A DNA stretch of 20,944 bases. Origin: a virus. The stretch lies in IMG/VR virus record IMGVR_UViG_3300032245_000086, positions 1 to 20,944 of that record. One strand, 5' to 3'. Positions 1-7,391 of the stretch are shown here, piece after piece; the stretch's first letter is position 1; the number at the start of each line of letters is the position of its first letter. The notes under the pieces are model-generated. The model worked only from the letters and a program-made list of their open reading frames with translations, was not told the origin of the DNA and searched no databases. Position numbers and translations under genes: made by a program.

Positions 1-1
1 C

Positions 2-34
2 GCTGAAGTAATGAAAGAAATAGGAGCAATCTAA
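2..34 (+). CDS. 3' end of an upstream phage gene (partial)
   Basis: The window opens inside a reading frame that ends ...AEVMKEIGAI-stop, with its TAA sharing bases with the ATG of the next gene (TAATG). This is the same junction style as the genes downstream, which supports it being real. Only ten residues are visible, so no function can be given. Confidence 0.55.
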   Translation, partial: AEVMKEIGAI

Positions 35-171
35 TGTCGGCTAAAGGCGAGAAGTACAAGTCAAAAAAGGCAATGATGAAACACGAGAAAACTGAATCTC
101 CTGCTATGCGTATGAAAGAATATAGCGCTAAGAAGAAGGTTATGCCTAAGAAGATGGGAAAGAAGAAATAA
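34..171 (+). CDS. Very small lysine-rich protein
   Basis: This is a 45-residue protein starting MSAKGEKYKSKK and ending KKMGKKK. Sixteen of its 45 residues are lysine and five more are methionine after the start. The start is fixed by the TAATG overlap with the upstream stop, and GGAG lies 7 nt before the ATG. The stop abuts the next ATG directly. I do not recognise a family. The strong positive charge and position just upstream of virion genes suggest nucleic-acid contact or packaging with DNA, but that is inference from composition only. Confidence 0.7.
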   Translation: MSAKGEKYKSKKAMMKHEKTESPAMRMKEYSAKKKVMPKKMGKKK

Positions 172-360
172 ATGCCTAATCCAGCACCTAAGCCAACACC
201 TAGAGTAAGGGTGTCAAATCCTGCTGATGCTAAGACAATTGCTGCAGCAGAAAAAGCATTTAAGAAAATGATTGACAGCGGTAAGGTCAAGAGCATTACT
301 GAAGCCCGTAAACAAATTGCCAAGCAATATGGCGTTAGCCCGAATGGATATACAAACTAA
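172..360 (+). CDS. Small basic helical protein, unknown
   Basis: This 62-residue protein has a Pro-rich basic N-terminus (MPNPAPKPTPRVRV) followed by an Ala/Lys helix-forming segment (about residues 20-50) ending in KQYGVSPNGYTN. The segment reading EARKQIAKQYGVS resembles one helix of a helix-turn-helix, but there is too little for a domain call. It starts immediately after the previous stop and its stop shares a base with the next ATG, so it is part of one tightly packed transcription unit. Function unknown. Confidence 0.7.
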   Translation: MPNPAPKPTPRVRVSNPADAKTIAAAEKAFKKMIDSGKVKSITEARKQIAKQYGVSPNGYTN

Positions 361-536
361 TGAAAAAAGCACATCCAGGATTTAAAGCAGTTCAGAAAAA
401 GATTGCTGCAAAGCAAGGCATCTCTATGGAACGCGCTGGTGCAATCGTTGCAGCGGGCGCACGTAAAGCAAGCAAGGCTGCAGTCAAGGCTAACCCACGT
501 CTGAAAAAAGTTTCAGGCGTAAAAAAGGGTAAGTAA
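360..536 (+). CDS. Small lysine/alanine-rich protein
   Basis: This is a 58-residue protein, MKKAHPGFKAVQKKIAAKQG..., with 14 lysines, three arginines and many alanines. The middle (ISMERAGAIVAAGARKASK) would form a basic amphipathic helix. Such short proteins with a GFKAVQ-type start recur beside head genes in environmental phages, as far as I recall, but have no assigned role. It overlaps its neighbours by one base at each end (TAATG). A histone-like or internal virion role is only a guess. Confidence 0.72.
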   Translation: MKKAHPGFKAVQKKIAAKQGISMERAGAIVAAGARKASKAAVKANPRLKKVSGVKKGK

Positions 537-691
537 TGAAAAAAGCAGCAAAGGTTAAGAAGGTTGCCAAGGTTATGAAGGAGTTCAAATCAGGAACCCT
601 TCACTCAGGCAAAAAGGGACCAGTAGTTAAGTCCAAGAAGCAAGCAATTGCTATCGCTCTTAGCGAAGCAAAGATGGCAAAGAAGAAGTAG
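536..691 (+). CDS. DUF6496-like small basic protein
   Basis: This is a 51-residue protein with 17 lysines. The central pattern VMKEFKSGTLHSGKKGPVV followed by KQAIAIALSEA closely matches the short DUF6496 domain, in which an E-F-K-x-G-x-L-x-S-G-K-K-G-P-V-V core precedes a Q-A-I-A-I-A-L helix. That family is known from phages and bacteria but has no established biochemical role. The start overlaps the upstream stop (TAATG) and the TAG stop ends one base before the next ATG. The match is from memory of the family and should be confirmed by a profile search. Confidence 0.8.
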   Translation: MKKAAKVKKVAKVMKEFKSGTLHSGKKGPVVKSKKQAIAIALSEAKMAKKK

Positions 692-949
692 ATGCAAGAC
701 CCACGATTAAAGCGAGCAGGAGTATCTGGGTTTAATAAACCAAAGCGTACACCTAATCACCCAGAGAAGTCACACGTTGTTGTGGCTAAAGAGGGCGATA
801 AGGTCAAAACCATTCGCTTTGGTCAACAGGGTGTGACTGGAGACAAGAAGCCAACAGCACGTCAGGCTTCATTCAAAGCACGTCACGCAAAGAACATTGC
901 TAAGGGCAAGATGAGTGCCGCATATTGGGCAGACAAGGTTAAGTGGTAA
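692..949 (+). CDS. Conserved basic phage protein, unknown
   Basis: This 85-residue protein has recognisable blocks: KRAGVSGFNKPKRTPNHPEK, then SHVVVAKEGDKVKTIRFGQQ, and a C-terminal ARHAKNIAKGKMSAAYWAD. I recall similar blocks in many environmental phage genomes near head or connector genes, always as a protein of unknown function. It has a beta-rich centre and a basic helical tail. The ATG directly follows the upstream TAG and the stop overlaps the next ATG. It belongs to the row of small basic genes, but is longer and more structured than they are. Confidence 0.82.
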   Translation: MQDPRLKRAGVSGFNKPKRTPNHPEKSHVVVAKEGDKVKTIRFGQQGVTGDKKPTARQASFKARHAKNIAKGKMSAAYWADKVKW

Positions 950-1098
950 TGAAGAAAGCATTCTGGGACAAGAAGAACCCTAACAAGAAATCAACACCAC
1001 TTACACCTGCTCAAAAGGTTAAGGCTAAGGCAATGGCTAAGAAGGCTGGAAGACCATATCCAAATCTTGTAGACAACGCAAGAGCAAAGAAGAAATAA
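949..1098 (+). CDS. Small lysine-rich protein with PYPNLVDN motif
   Basis: This is a 49-residue protein starting MKKAFWDKKNPNKK and ending RPYPNLVDNARAKKK, with 14 lysines. The pattern K-K-N-P-N-K-K-S-T-P-L-T-P-A-Q-K followed by G-R-P-Y-P-N-L-V-D-N recurs in phage small proteins that I remember from environmental genomes, none with a known role. The start is set by TAATG overlap with the upstream gene. This is the last member of the Lys-rich run. A short gap with a Shine-Dalgarno then leads into the glycosyltransferase gene. Confidence 0.75.
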   Translation: MKKAFWDKKNPNKKSTPLTPAQKVKAKAMAKKAGRPYPNLVDNARAKKK

Positions 1099-1112
1099 CA
1101 AAGGTGGGGACA

Positions 1113-1793
1113 ATGCAAGAAACAGTAGCAATCGCTTGGTGCGACAACGGTATGGTAGATGGCAAGTTTATGCAGGGTGTTACAGATGTAATACTTAAGT
1201 CAGGACTTACCTTTGAATCTACCTATCGCTCACAGGGCAATCAAATTGCCCGTCAACGTGAGAAGGTTATCAACTATTGGTATGACCAGAACAAAGCAGA
1301 CTGGTTGCTCTGGGTTGATTCAGATGTAGTTATAAGCCCAGAAAGTTTCTTGAAACTCTGGAATCAAAAAGACAAAGATGAACGCCCAATGATGACTGGC
1401 GTTTACTTTACTACTGATAATCCAGAAGAACCTTTGATGGTTCCAATGCCTACGGTATTTAACTTTGTAGATAACGAAGACGGTGGTTTTGGTTTAGCCA
1501 GAATCCACCCACTTCCAAAGGACAAACTGATTCAAGTCGGCGCAGCGGGTATGGGATACGTCCTAATGCACCGCAGCGTGGTTGACAGGATTAGAAAAGA
1601 ATTACCTGATGCTCAGTTCTTTATGGAGATGGGCAGAGGAAATAAATTTATCGGAGAGGACATCTACTTCTTTGCTTTATGCGAGAAGGCTGGAGTCCCA
1701 CTCTGGTGTGATACAAGTGTGACTGCTCCACATATGAAGCGGTTCTCATTTGATGAACACTATTACAACGCAATGACCAAAGGGAGAAAATAA
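1113..1793 (+). CDS. GT-A fold glycosyltransferase-like protein
   Basis: I predict a 226-residue nucleotide-sugar transferase of GT-A type. The segment IARQREKVINYWYDQ leads into ADWLLWVDSDVVI, where D69-S-D71 is the metal-binding DxD motif at the end of a beta strand. Near the C-terminus, FIGEDIYFFALCEKAG supplies the acidic GED motif, and the later TAPH gives the usual metal-ligand His. AAGMGYVLMHRSV fits the acceptor-side strand. I chose the ATG at 1113 because AAGGTGGGG lies just before it; a GTG at 1104 in the same frame is possible. Its place among virion genes suggests it glycosylates a capsid or tail protein, or a host surface glycan. The sugar and acceptor are unknown. Confidence 0.75.
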   Translation: MQETVAIAWCDNGMVDGKFMQGVTDVILKSGLTFESTYRSQGNQIARQREKVINYWYDQNKADWLLWVDSDVVISPESFLKLWNQKDKDERPMMTGVYFTTDNPEEPLMVPMPTVFNFVDNEDGGFGLARIHPLPKDKLIQVGAAGMGYVLMHRSVVDRIRKELPDAQFFMEMGRGNKFIGEDIYFFALCEKAGVPLWCDTSVTAPHMKRFSFDEHYYNAMTKGRK

Positions 1794-2059
1794 TGCCAGG
1801 TACTGCTGGTAGCACATTGTGCGCCGAACTAAACCGCTTAGCCAATGGTGGAACCTACCCAGCAAGAACAGCATTCCTTGATGAACAAGGTGCTGCCAAT
1901 AAGTGGGCTGGCACTACAGGTAAAGCCATAATCGGCGCTTTGAATTACAAAGCAAGTTCATCTCGTACACCTGATGCTTTCAAGGACTTGAATGGAATTT
2001 GCAACGAACTTGCTGGAACAACTGGAAAATCTGCCTCTGATGCATTAAGGACTATATAG
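1793..2059 (+). CDS. Small virion-region protein, unknown
   Basis: This is an 88-residue protein without a recognised family. It contains an internal repeat: ANKWAGTTGKAIIGALN and CNELAGTTGKSASDALR share the pattern LxAGTTGKxxxxAL, each preceded by a helix. This looks like two copies of a short helical unit. The gene overlaps the glycosyltransferase stop by one base and the next gene's GTG start by one base (TAGTG), so it is co-translated with the head-tail adaptor candidate. A minor structural or connector-associated role is plausible from context only. Confidence 0.7.
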   Translation: MPGTAGSTLCAELNRLANGGTYPARTAFLDEQGAANKWAGTTGKAIIGALNYKASSSRTPDAFKDLNGICNELAGTTGKSASDALRTI

Positions 2060-2991
2060 TGACAACTACCCTTACCAATATGATTGATGAGGTTGCGGTA
2101 AACCTTGCGGGATACACATTCCAACAAGACCGTTCAACCTATCTAGCATCTGCCGTTACTACAACTACATCTACAAGCGCTTCCCCGCTTATCTTGAGCC
2201 TTGGCTCTACCGATAACGTAGGTAAGGGTGTCATTGAAATTGACGAAGAACTAATGTGGGTTGACTCCTATGACCGCGTTGCTAACACAGCAACCGTTGC
2301 TCCATACGGACGTGGCTACCTAGGTACAACTGCTGCTACACACGCTGCAGATACACGAGTGGCTATCAGCCCTACCTTCCCACGCTTTAATCTTAAGCGA
2401 GCAATCAACGATACTATCCGCGCCCTTGGCGCTAACATCTTTGCTGTTAAGTCAACAACCTTTACATTTAATGCTGCGGTGTCTACCTACGCATTTGCAG
2501 ACTTAAACATCAAGAATATCTTGACTGTTACTTGGCAGTCAATTGGTCCATCTAAAGAATGGATTCCACTTCGTAAGTGGGACTTTGATTCAATCGCTAA
2601 CGCAGCAGCCTTTGGTTATACAACTGAACAGGTTCAGACAATTACATTGGGCGAAGCCCCTATCTCTGGTCGTACGGTAAAGGTTACTTATGCTACAGAC
2701 CCAGCAGCGTTTACAACTAATGCTCAGGACTATGTAGAACAAACAGGCTTACCAGAATCAACGCGGGACGTTGTGATTCTTGGCGCAGCCTACCGCTTGC
2801 TCTCATTCCTAGACCCAGCACGTGCTGCTCAAGTTAGCCCACAGGCTGATGAGACAGATAGCAAGCGCCCATATGGTGCAAGCCAGACAGCAACTAAACA
2901 ACTTTATGCTTTGTACTCACAGCGCCTTGCTGAAGAAACAAAAGCACAACAACAGAATTATCCACCCAAAGTCCACTACTCAAGACGATAG
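2059..2991 (+). CDS. Head-tail adaptor / connector-like virion protein
   Basis: This 310-residue protein starts with GTG inside a TAGTG overlap. Residues about 50-110 form a small beta module (VIEIDEELMWVDSYD, then GRGYLGTTAATHAADTRV). The same pattern (valine strand, EE-V-V, RG-x-x-G, A-H-x-A-G-x-V-V) appears again in the next gene. The middle is beta-rich with Trp/Tyr, and the C-terminal ~70 residues are helical (DVVILGAAYRLLSFLDPARA... ending PKVHYSRR). This layout and position fit a neck or adaptor protein between portal and tail. The family is not identified with certainty, and a general structural protein is the fallback call. Confidence 0.6.
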   Translation: MTTTLTNMIDEVAVNLAGYTFQQDRSTYLASAVTTTTSTSASPLILSLGSTDNVGKGVIEIDEELMWVDSYDRVANTATVAPYGRGYLGTTAATHAADTRVAISPTFPRFNLKRAINDTIRALGANIFAVKSTTFTFNAAVSTYAFADLNIKNILTVTWQSIGPSKEWIPLRKWDFDSIANAAAFGYTTEQVQTITLGEAPISGRTVKVTYATDPAAFTTNAQDYVEQTGLPESTRDVVILGAAYRLLSFLDPARAAQVSPQADETDSKRPYGASQTATKQLYALYSQRLAEETKAQQQNYPPKVHYSRR

Positions 2992-3000
2992 GTATCAGCA

Positions 3001-4545
3001 ATGACAACTAGAAAATATTCCTCCCGCTCGCAGCAGACCACACTGACTGGTGCTCTTACCTCATCTGGTACATCAGCCACAGTAGTATCTGGTACAGCGC
3101 TCCTTGGTGGTGTAACAATCTCTGCTGGTGAAATCTTCACAGTAGTAATTGACCCAGATACAGCCCTTGAAGAAATTGTAGATGTCAGTGCCGTAAGCAC
3201 TAACACTCTTACAATTGCTCGCGGTATTGATGGTTCATCTGGACAGGCTCACTCCGCTGGTGCGGTAGTTCGCCATATGGCTATTGGTAGAGATTACCGC
3301 GAAGCCAACACCCATATTGAAGCAACAACAGGACACGGTGCAACTGGAGCGGTAGTTGGTACAACCAACACTCAGACTCTGACTAACAAAATTTTAACCA
3401 CTCCTACAATTACTAGCCCAACCATTACTGGTACAGGCGCTATTGCTGGAACCTTTACTGGCAACCTGACAGGTAACGTAACAGGCAATGTAAGCGGTAC
3501 ATCTGGTTCTACCACAGGTAACGCAGCAACAGCCACAGCCCTTGCTACAGGGCGTACAATCAGCCTTGCAGGTGACTTGAGTGGTACTTCTGCATCATTT
3601 GATGGAACCGCAAACGTAAGCATCACAGCAGCAATTGCTTCTAACACAATCGTAGATGCAGACATCAACGCATCGGCTGCTATCACAGCCACAAAGATTG
3701 CTGGAACTGCCGTAACTCAGGCAGATACTGGCACAGTCACTAGCACAATGATTGCCAACGGAACTATCGTAGATGCTGATGTTAATGCCTCTGCTGCCAT
3801 TGCTCGCACAAAGATTGCTAACCCAACAGCAGATGTATCTAATGGTGGCTTCAAGATTACAAGCCTTGGCACACCAACACTAGATGCGGATGCTTCAACT
3901 AAGGCTTATGTAGATACCTCTATTGCTAACCTTATTGCTGGGGCTCCTAGCACACTTGATACCTTGGATGAGATTGCTGCAGCCTTGGCTGATACAGCAA
4001 ACTTCTCAGATACGGTAGTACTCAAGACTGGTAGCACAATGTCTGGCAACCTTGCTATGGGAACTAACAAGGTAACTGGACTTGGTACTCCAACTACATC
4101 TACAGATGCTGCTACTAAGGGCTATGTAGATACAGTCACAGTTGCACCTAGCAACTTAACTGGTCCTATTACCTCTGTGGGTGCAGCAACTAGCGTTGCA
4201 GCCCAGACTGGTACTGGTTCTACTTTTGTAATGAATACAAGCCCAACGCTTGTAACTCCAGTTCTTGGTGTGGCTACTGCTACATCTATCAACGGAACTT
4301 CTATTCCAGCCAGCAAGACTCTTGTGGCTACAGACTCAACAGCATTTGTTGTACCTAGCCAGACTGGTAACTCAGGCAAGTATCTAACTACAAATGGAAC
4401 AGTATCTTCTTGGGGAGCAGTTGATGCCCTACCAAGCCAGACAAGTAACGCAGGAAAATATTTAACCACAGACGGAACAACCGCTTCGTGGGCAACAGTA
4501 ACCACCGACCCAACAGCCGACATTTTTATGATGATGGGCGCTTAA
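3001..4545 (+). CDS. Long repetitive tail fibre protein
   Basis: This 514-residue Thr/Ser/Gly/Ala-rich protein is organised like a trimeric fibre. The N-terminal ~100 residues carry the beta module shared with the preceding gene, ending in RDYREANTHIEATTGHGATG, a probable attachment region. Then come fibre-forming repeats: TLTNKILTTPTITSPTITG, the TGNLTGNVTGNVSG triplet-like run, and two copies of a VDADxNASAAIxxTKI unit. Two copies of GTPTxxxDAxTKxYVDT flank a GAPSTLDTLDEIAAALAD segment typical of phage fibre shafts. The C-terminus has two copies of PSQTxNxGKYLTTxGTxxSW. It probably forms the shaft of the host-recognition apparatus, with the small beta proteins downstream as candidates for its tip. 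Confidence 0.88.
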   Translation: MTTRKYSSRSQQTTLTGALTSSGTSATVVSGTALLGGVTISAGEIFTVVIDPDTALEEIVDVSAVSTNTLTIARGIDGSSGQAHSAGAVVRHMAIGRDYREANTHIEATTGHGATGAVVGTTNTQTLTNKILTTPTITSPTITGTGAIAGTFTGNLTGNVTGNVSGTSGSTTGNAATATALATGRTISLAGDLSGTSASFDGTANVSITAAIASNTIVDADINASAAITATKIAGTAVTQADTGTVTSTMIANGTIVDADVNASAAIARTKIANPTADVSNGGFKITSLGTPTLDADASTKAYVDTSIANLIAGAPSTLDTLDEIAAALADTANFSDTVVLKTGSTMSGNLAMGTNKVTGLGTPTTSTDAATKGYVDTVTVAPSNLTGPITSVGAATSVAAQTGTGSTFVMNTSPTLVTPVLGVATATSINGTSIPASKTLVATDSTAFVVPSQTGNSGKYLTTNGTVSSWGAVDALPSQTSNAGKYLTTDGTTASWATVTTDPTADIFMMMGA

Positions 4546-4568
4546 CCAACTACTAAGGAGAAATACAA

Positions 4569-4889
4569 ATGGCAAAAAAAGTACTTGGGCAAATTAACCC
4601 ATCAGCAACAACTGCAACAACTCTATACACAGTTCCATCTGCTAAGTCAGCAGTTATCTCATCTCTTACAATCTGTAACCAAGCATCTACTGCTGCAACG
4701 TTTCGCGTTGCTGTACGTCCTGGTGGTGCAACCTTGGCTGCTGTTCACTATGTAGCCTATGACGTTGCTGTAGGTGCTGCAGATACTACTGCTCTTACTC
4801 TAGGCATCACACTTGCTACTACAGATGTGGTAACTGTCTATGCTTCTACTGCAAACATCTCATTCCACGCCTACGGAGACGAGTCCTAA
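4569..4889 (+). CDS. Small beta-rich tail-associated protein
   Basis: This is a 106-residue protein with a good Shine-Dalgarno, AAGGAG at 4555-4560, eight bases before the ATG. The sequence alternates hydrophobic and Thr/Ser residues (TTLYTVPSAKSAVISSLTIC, then FRVAVRPGGATL). This predicts a compact beta sandwich ending in NISFHAYGDES. Proteins with the LYTVPxxxxAVISSLxIxN pattern are frequent next to phage tail fibres, as I recall, probably as minor fibre or decoration components. Its stop is directly followed by the TTG start of the first array member. No enzyme motif is visible. Confidence 0.72.
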   Translation: MAKKVLGQINPSATTATTLYTVPSAKSAVISSLTICNQASTAATFRVAVRPGGATLAAVHYVAYDVAVGAADTTALTLGITLATTDVVTVYASTANISFHAYGDES

Positions 4890-5486
4890 TTGTCTATAAC
4901 TAGAGCAAAGACCTCTAGTATTGCTCAGGGTCCTTCAACTAATAGAAACCTTCTCGCTGGCAATCCTGTCATCCTTGGCGGAAGTTACGAGTCTATTGAG
5001 ACTATAACCGTTGGCGCAGGTGGCGCAGCCAGTGTTACTTTTAGCAGTATTGCGACTGACTGGAAGCACCTACAAATTAGAGGCATAAGCCGTTCTACAG
5101 ACTCAGCCGCTTACACTCAAACTAAACTAACAATAAATGGTGTTACAACTAATTACACCTTGCACCAACTTTTTGCAGACGGCTCAGCAGCAAGCGCTTA
5201 TGCATTAACTGGACAAGCCAGTACACAGTTTGAGGCTATGACCGCAGATACCGCAACTGCCAGCATTTACGGCGTTACAATAATTGATATTTTAGATTAT
5301 CAGTCCACTAATAAATATAAGACTTTCCGCATATTGGCTGGTTACGATGCTAACGGCTCAGGGCGTTTGGCTCTTTCATCAGGTATGACAACCACAAACA
5401 CAAATGCGGTTACTTCAGTTACTTTAACTCCCCGCTTTGGCAACTTTAAGCAATACTCATCCTTCGCTCTGTATGGCATAAAATGA
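4890..5486 (+). CDS. Tail array protein A1 (beta-rich, ends YGIK)
   Basis: This 198-residue member of a six-gene paralogous family ends at 8966. The TTG start directly after the upstream stop is supported by the opening MSIT, the same as its closest relative at 7388. Family landmarks are AASVTFSSIATDWKHLQIRG near residue 55 and the closing SSFALYGIK. Subtype A markers are KHLQIRGISR, a central DILDYQSTNKYKTFR and a following GYDANGSG. No catalytic residues are evident, and the Ser/Thr/Ala-rich beta pattern fits a carbohydrate-binding or fibre-tip sandwich. Its stop overlaps the HNH gene start (ATGA). Confidence 0.78.
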   Translation: MSITRAKTSSIAQGPSTNRNLLAGNPVILGGSYESIETITVGAGGAASVTFSSIATDWKHLQIRGISRSTDSAAYTQTKLTINGVTTNYTLHQLFADGSAASAYALTGQASTQFEAMTADTATASIYGVTIIDILDYQSTNKYKTFRILAGYDANGSGRLALSSGMTTTNTNAVTSVTLTPRFGNFKQYSSFALYGIK

Positions 5487-5941
5487 CAACAGCAACCATA
5501 TCTCCTTGGAATAAAATTAGTGATGTCTGCTTGTTTGATAACTGTGGCAAGAAACATTCCGCTAAAGGTTTCTGCTCAAAGCATTACCGCGCTTTTAAGG
5601 CTTGGCTAGACAAAGACCGCAGAACAGAAATGCAGTCACAGCAGAAGCCAGCAAAAGATAAAGATAGTTATGTCTTGCTTTATATGCCATCACATCCTAA
5701 CTGCGCTGTTAGTGGTGGTTATGCAGAACACCGCTTGGTTATGGAACAAACACTTGGGCGTTTGCTAGAAAAGAATGAAAATGTCCATCACAAGAACGGT
5801 GTCAGAAATGACAACCGTCCAGAGAATTTAGAACTATGGTCAAGTCGGCAACCTAAAGGACAACGGGTAGAAGATAAGGTGGAATACGCAATGGAAATAT
5901 TAACCCAATACGCACCACATCTTTTAGCAGGTGATAAATAA
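5483..5941 (+). CDS. HNH homing-type endonuclease 1
   Basis: This 152-residue protein is predicted to cut DNA at a specific site. The N-terminus carries a zinc-binding pattern C16-x4-C21-x3-H25-x5-C31-x2-H34, ending FCSKHYR. The nuclease core is AEHRLVMEQTLGR followed by NVHHKNGVRNDNRPENLEL, with the His pair at 103-104 and the Asn residues of an HNH_3-type site. The C-terminal QRVEDKVEYAMEIL helix is shared with the second copy at 6441. The gene sits seamlessly between two array members, with a 4-nt overlap upstream and a 1-nt overlap downstream. This is typical of free-standing homing genes that insert between conserved phage genes. Confidence 0.92.
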   Translation: MTTATISPWNKISDVCLFDNCGKKHSAKGFCSKHYRAFKAWLDKDRRTEMQSQQKPAKDKDSYVLLYMPSHPNCAVSGGYAEHRLVMEQTLGRLLEKNENVHHKNGVRNDNRPENLELWSSRQPKGQRVEDKVEYAMEILTQYAPHLLAGDK

Positions 5942-6438
5942 TGGCTAAAACTTATGAACCGATAGCAACTAATACGCTCGGCAGCGCAACTGCTACCGTT
6001 TCTTTTTCTAGTATTGCAGCAACTTATACAGATTTAGTATTAGTAGTTAGTCATTTGGGTACTTTGGCTACAGCCGAAGCAAAAATACAATTTAATGGAG
6101 ATACAGCAACCAATTATTCGTGGACTCAACTTTACGGAAATGGTACAAGCGCGGCAAGTTATAGAGCCTCTAGTGTTAGCAGCATACCTTTACTTCCAAA
6201 TGAAGCATCAAGCACAACTGTTCCAAGTGCAATTATTGTAAATATACAAAACTATGCAAATGCTACAACTTTCAAGACTGTAATTTATAGGGGAAGTGTT
6301 ACAAGTTTAGCAACCAGCGCAAATGTTGGTTTATGGCGTAAAACTCCAGAAGCAATAAACTCCATTACTGTTTTTACACCAGTTTCAACTTTTGCGGCAG
6401 GCTCAACCTTTACCCTATACGGAATTAAGTCCGCTTAG
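5941..6438 (+). CDS. Tail array protein B1 (ends YGIKSA)
   Basis: This 165-residue family member starts MAKT, as does its nearest relative at 7960. It has the family block ATVSFSSIAATYTDLVLVVS and the closing STFTLYGIKSA. Subtype B markers are TDLVLVVS, a central NIQNYANATTFKTVIYRGS and ANVGLWRKTPEAINSITVF near the end. These align with MDYANTTTNKTILLRAS and ARVGLYRSTAAISSISLF in the gene at 7960. The start shares a base with the HNH gene stop. It is probably a small beta sandwich on the tail tip; the ligand is unknown. Confidence 0.78.
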   Translation: MAKTYEPIATNTLGSATATVSFSSIAATYTDLVLVVSHLGTLATAEAKIQFNGDTATNYSWTQLYGNGTSAASYRASSVSSIPLLPNEASSTTVPSAIIVNIQNYANATTFKTVIYRGSVTSLATSANVGLWRKTPEAINSITVFTPVSTFAAGSTFTLYGIKSA

Positions 6439-6440
6439 TC

Positions 6441-6878
6441 GTGTTACTATTAGATATGCCAAGAGGACAATTTAGTAAATACGCACATTGCACAATAAGT
6501 GATTGCACTAAACCACACCGTGCCAAAGGTATGTGCCAAATGCACTACCGCCGAAATCGTCTTTACAAAGACCCAACAGTTGTTATGAATGTTGGGATTA
6601 AAAAAGACAAAGGTGGGTATGTCCAAGTAAGGACAGTTGCTGGCAATGGCAAAGAAGGTAAATATACCTATCAGCATCGCCTAGTAATGGAACAGATGAT
6701 TGGCAGAGCCTTAGTAAAAGGCGAGACAGTTCATCATAAGAATGGAATTAGAAACGACAATCGCCCAGAGAACTTAGAACTTTGGTCAGAGGCTCAACCA
6801 TACGGGCAGAGAGTAGAGGACAAAGTGGCATACGCTATAGAGATTCTCAAACAGTACGCACCTGAGAGGTTGGCTTAA
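6441..6878 (+). CDS. HNH homing-type endonuclease 2
   Basis: This 145-residue protein (from GTG; an in-frame ATG at 6456 would give 140) is a sister of the HNH gene at 5483. The zinc motif has identical spacing, C17-x4-C22-x3-H26-x5-C32-x2-H35. The core TVHHKNGIRNDNRPENLEL is nearly the same, and it shares QRVEDKVAYAIEILKQYAP at the C-terminus. The middle differs more (a GGYVQVRTVAG segment here), as expected where target recognition varies. It lies between array members B1 and C1 with gaps of two and zero bases. The pair probably arose by duplication and moved to a neighbouring, related target. Confidence 0.9.
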   Translation: MLLLDMPRGQFSKYAHCTISDCTKPHRAKGMCQMHYRRNRLYKDPTVVMNVGIKKDKGGYVQVRTVAGNGKEGKYTYQHRLVMEQMIGRALVKGETVHHKNGIRNDNRPENLELWSEAQPYGQRVEDKVAYAIEILKQYAPERLA

Positions 6879-7391
6879 ATGGCATTCACATATAGCAAAC
6901 TAGTTGAGACAACTCTTAGCAGTTCAGCAGCAACTGTTACCTTAAACAACATCCCGCAAAACTATACCGATTTGAAGATTGTAATTTCATCTCGTTCAAG
7001 TGCTGGTGGTAGTCCTTGGTCAGATATTATCATTACTCCAAACGGCTCAACTACTTCAATTAGTACTAGAGTTTTATATGGAACTGGTTCTGCTGCAGCA
7101 TCTGGAACTTTTACTACTGGTATTCCAGCGGTGGGAGAAGGCAATGTTGGAACTGCTAGCACTTTTGGTAATGCAGAAATTTATATTCCAAACTATACTT
7201 CTAGTAACTTCAAATCATTTTCGGCAGATTCTGTTTCTGAGAACAATGCAACATCATCTCTTGCACAAATAGGTGCAATGCTTTGGTCCAACACATCAGC
7301 AATTAGTTCATTAACATTTACTGATTTTAATAGTGGTTCATTTGTACAGCACTCAACCTTCAGCCTCTACGGAATACGGATAGAACTATGA
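6879..7391 (+). CDS. Tail array protein C1 (ends YGIRIEL)
   Basis: This is a 170-residue family member. The shared block is AATVTLNNIPQNYTDLKIVI and the shared end is STFSLYGIR. Subtype C markers are TDLKIVISSRSS, a long Gly/Thr/Ser middle, then AEIYIPNYTSSNFKSFSADS and GAMLWSNTSAISSLTF. These align closely with CDIYIPNYASANNKSISVDA and AGLWSNTAAITSLSL in the gene at 8463. The ATG directly follows the HNH stop. The stop overlaps the next ATG by 4 nt, so this end of the array is uninterrupted. Confidence 0.78.
   Translation: MAFTYSKLVETTLSSSAATVTLNNIPQNYTDLKIVISSRSSAGGSPWSDIIITPNGSTTSISTRVLYGTGSAAASGTFTTGIPAVGEGNVGTASTFGNAEIYIPNYTSSNFKSFSADSVSENNATSSLAQIGAMLWSNTSAISSLTFTDFNSGSFVQHSTFSLYGIRIEL

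Noticed and set aside
3372-4523. Reverse-strand open frames opposite the tail fibre gene
   Set aside because: They arise from Thr/Ala/Gly codon bias of the fibre repeats. They have no ribosome sites and no recognisable protein.
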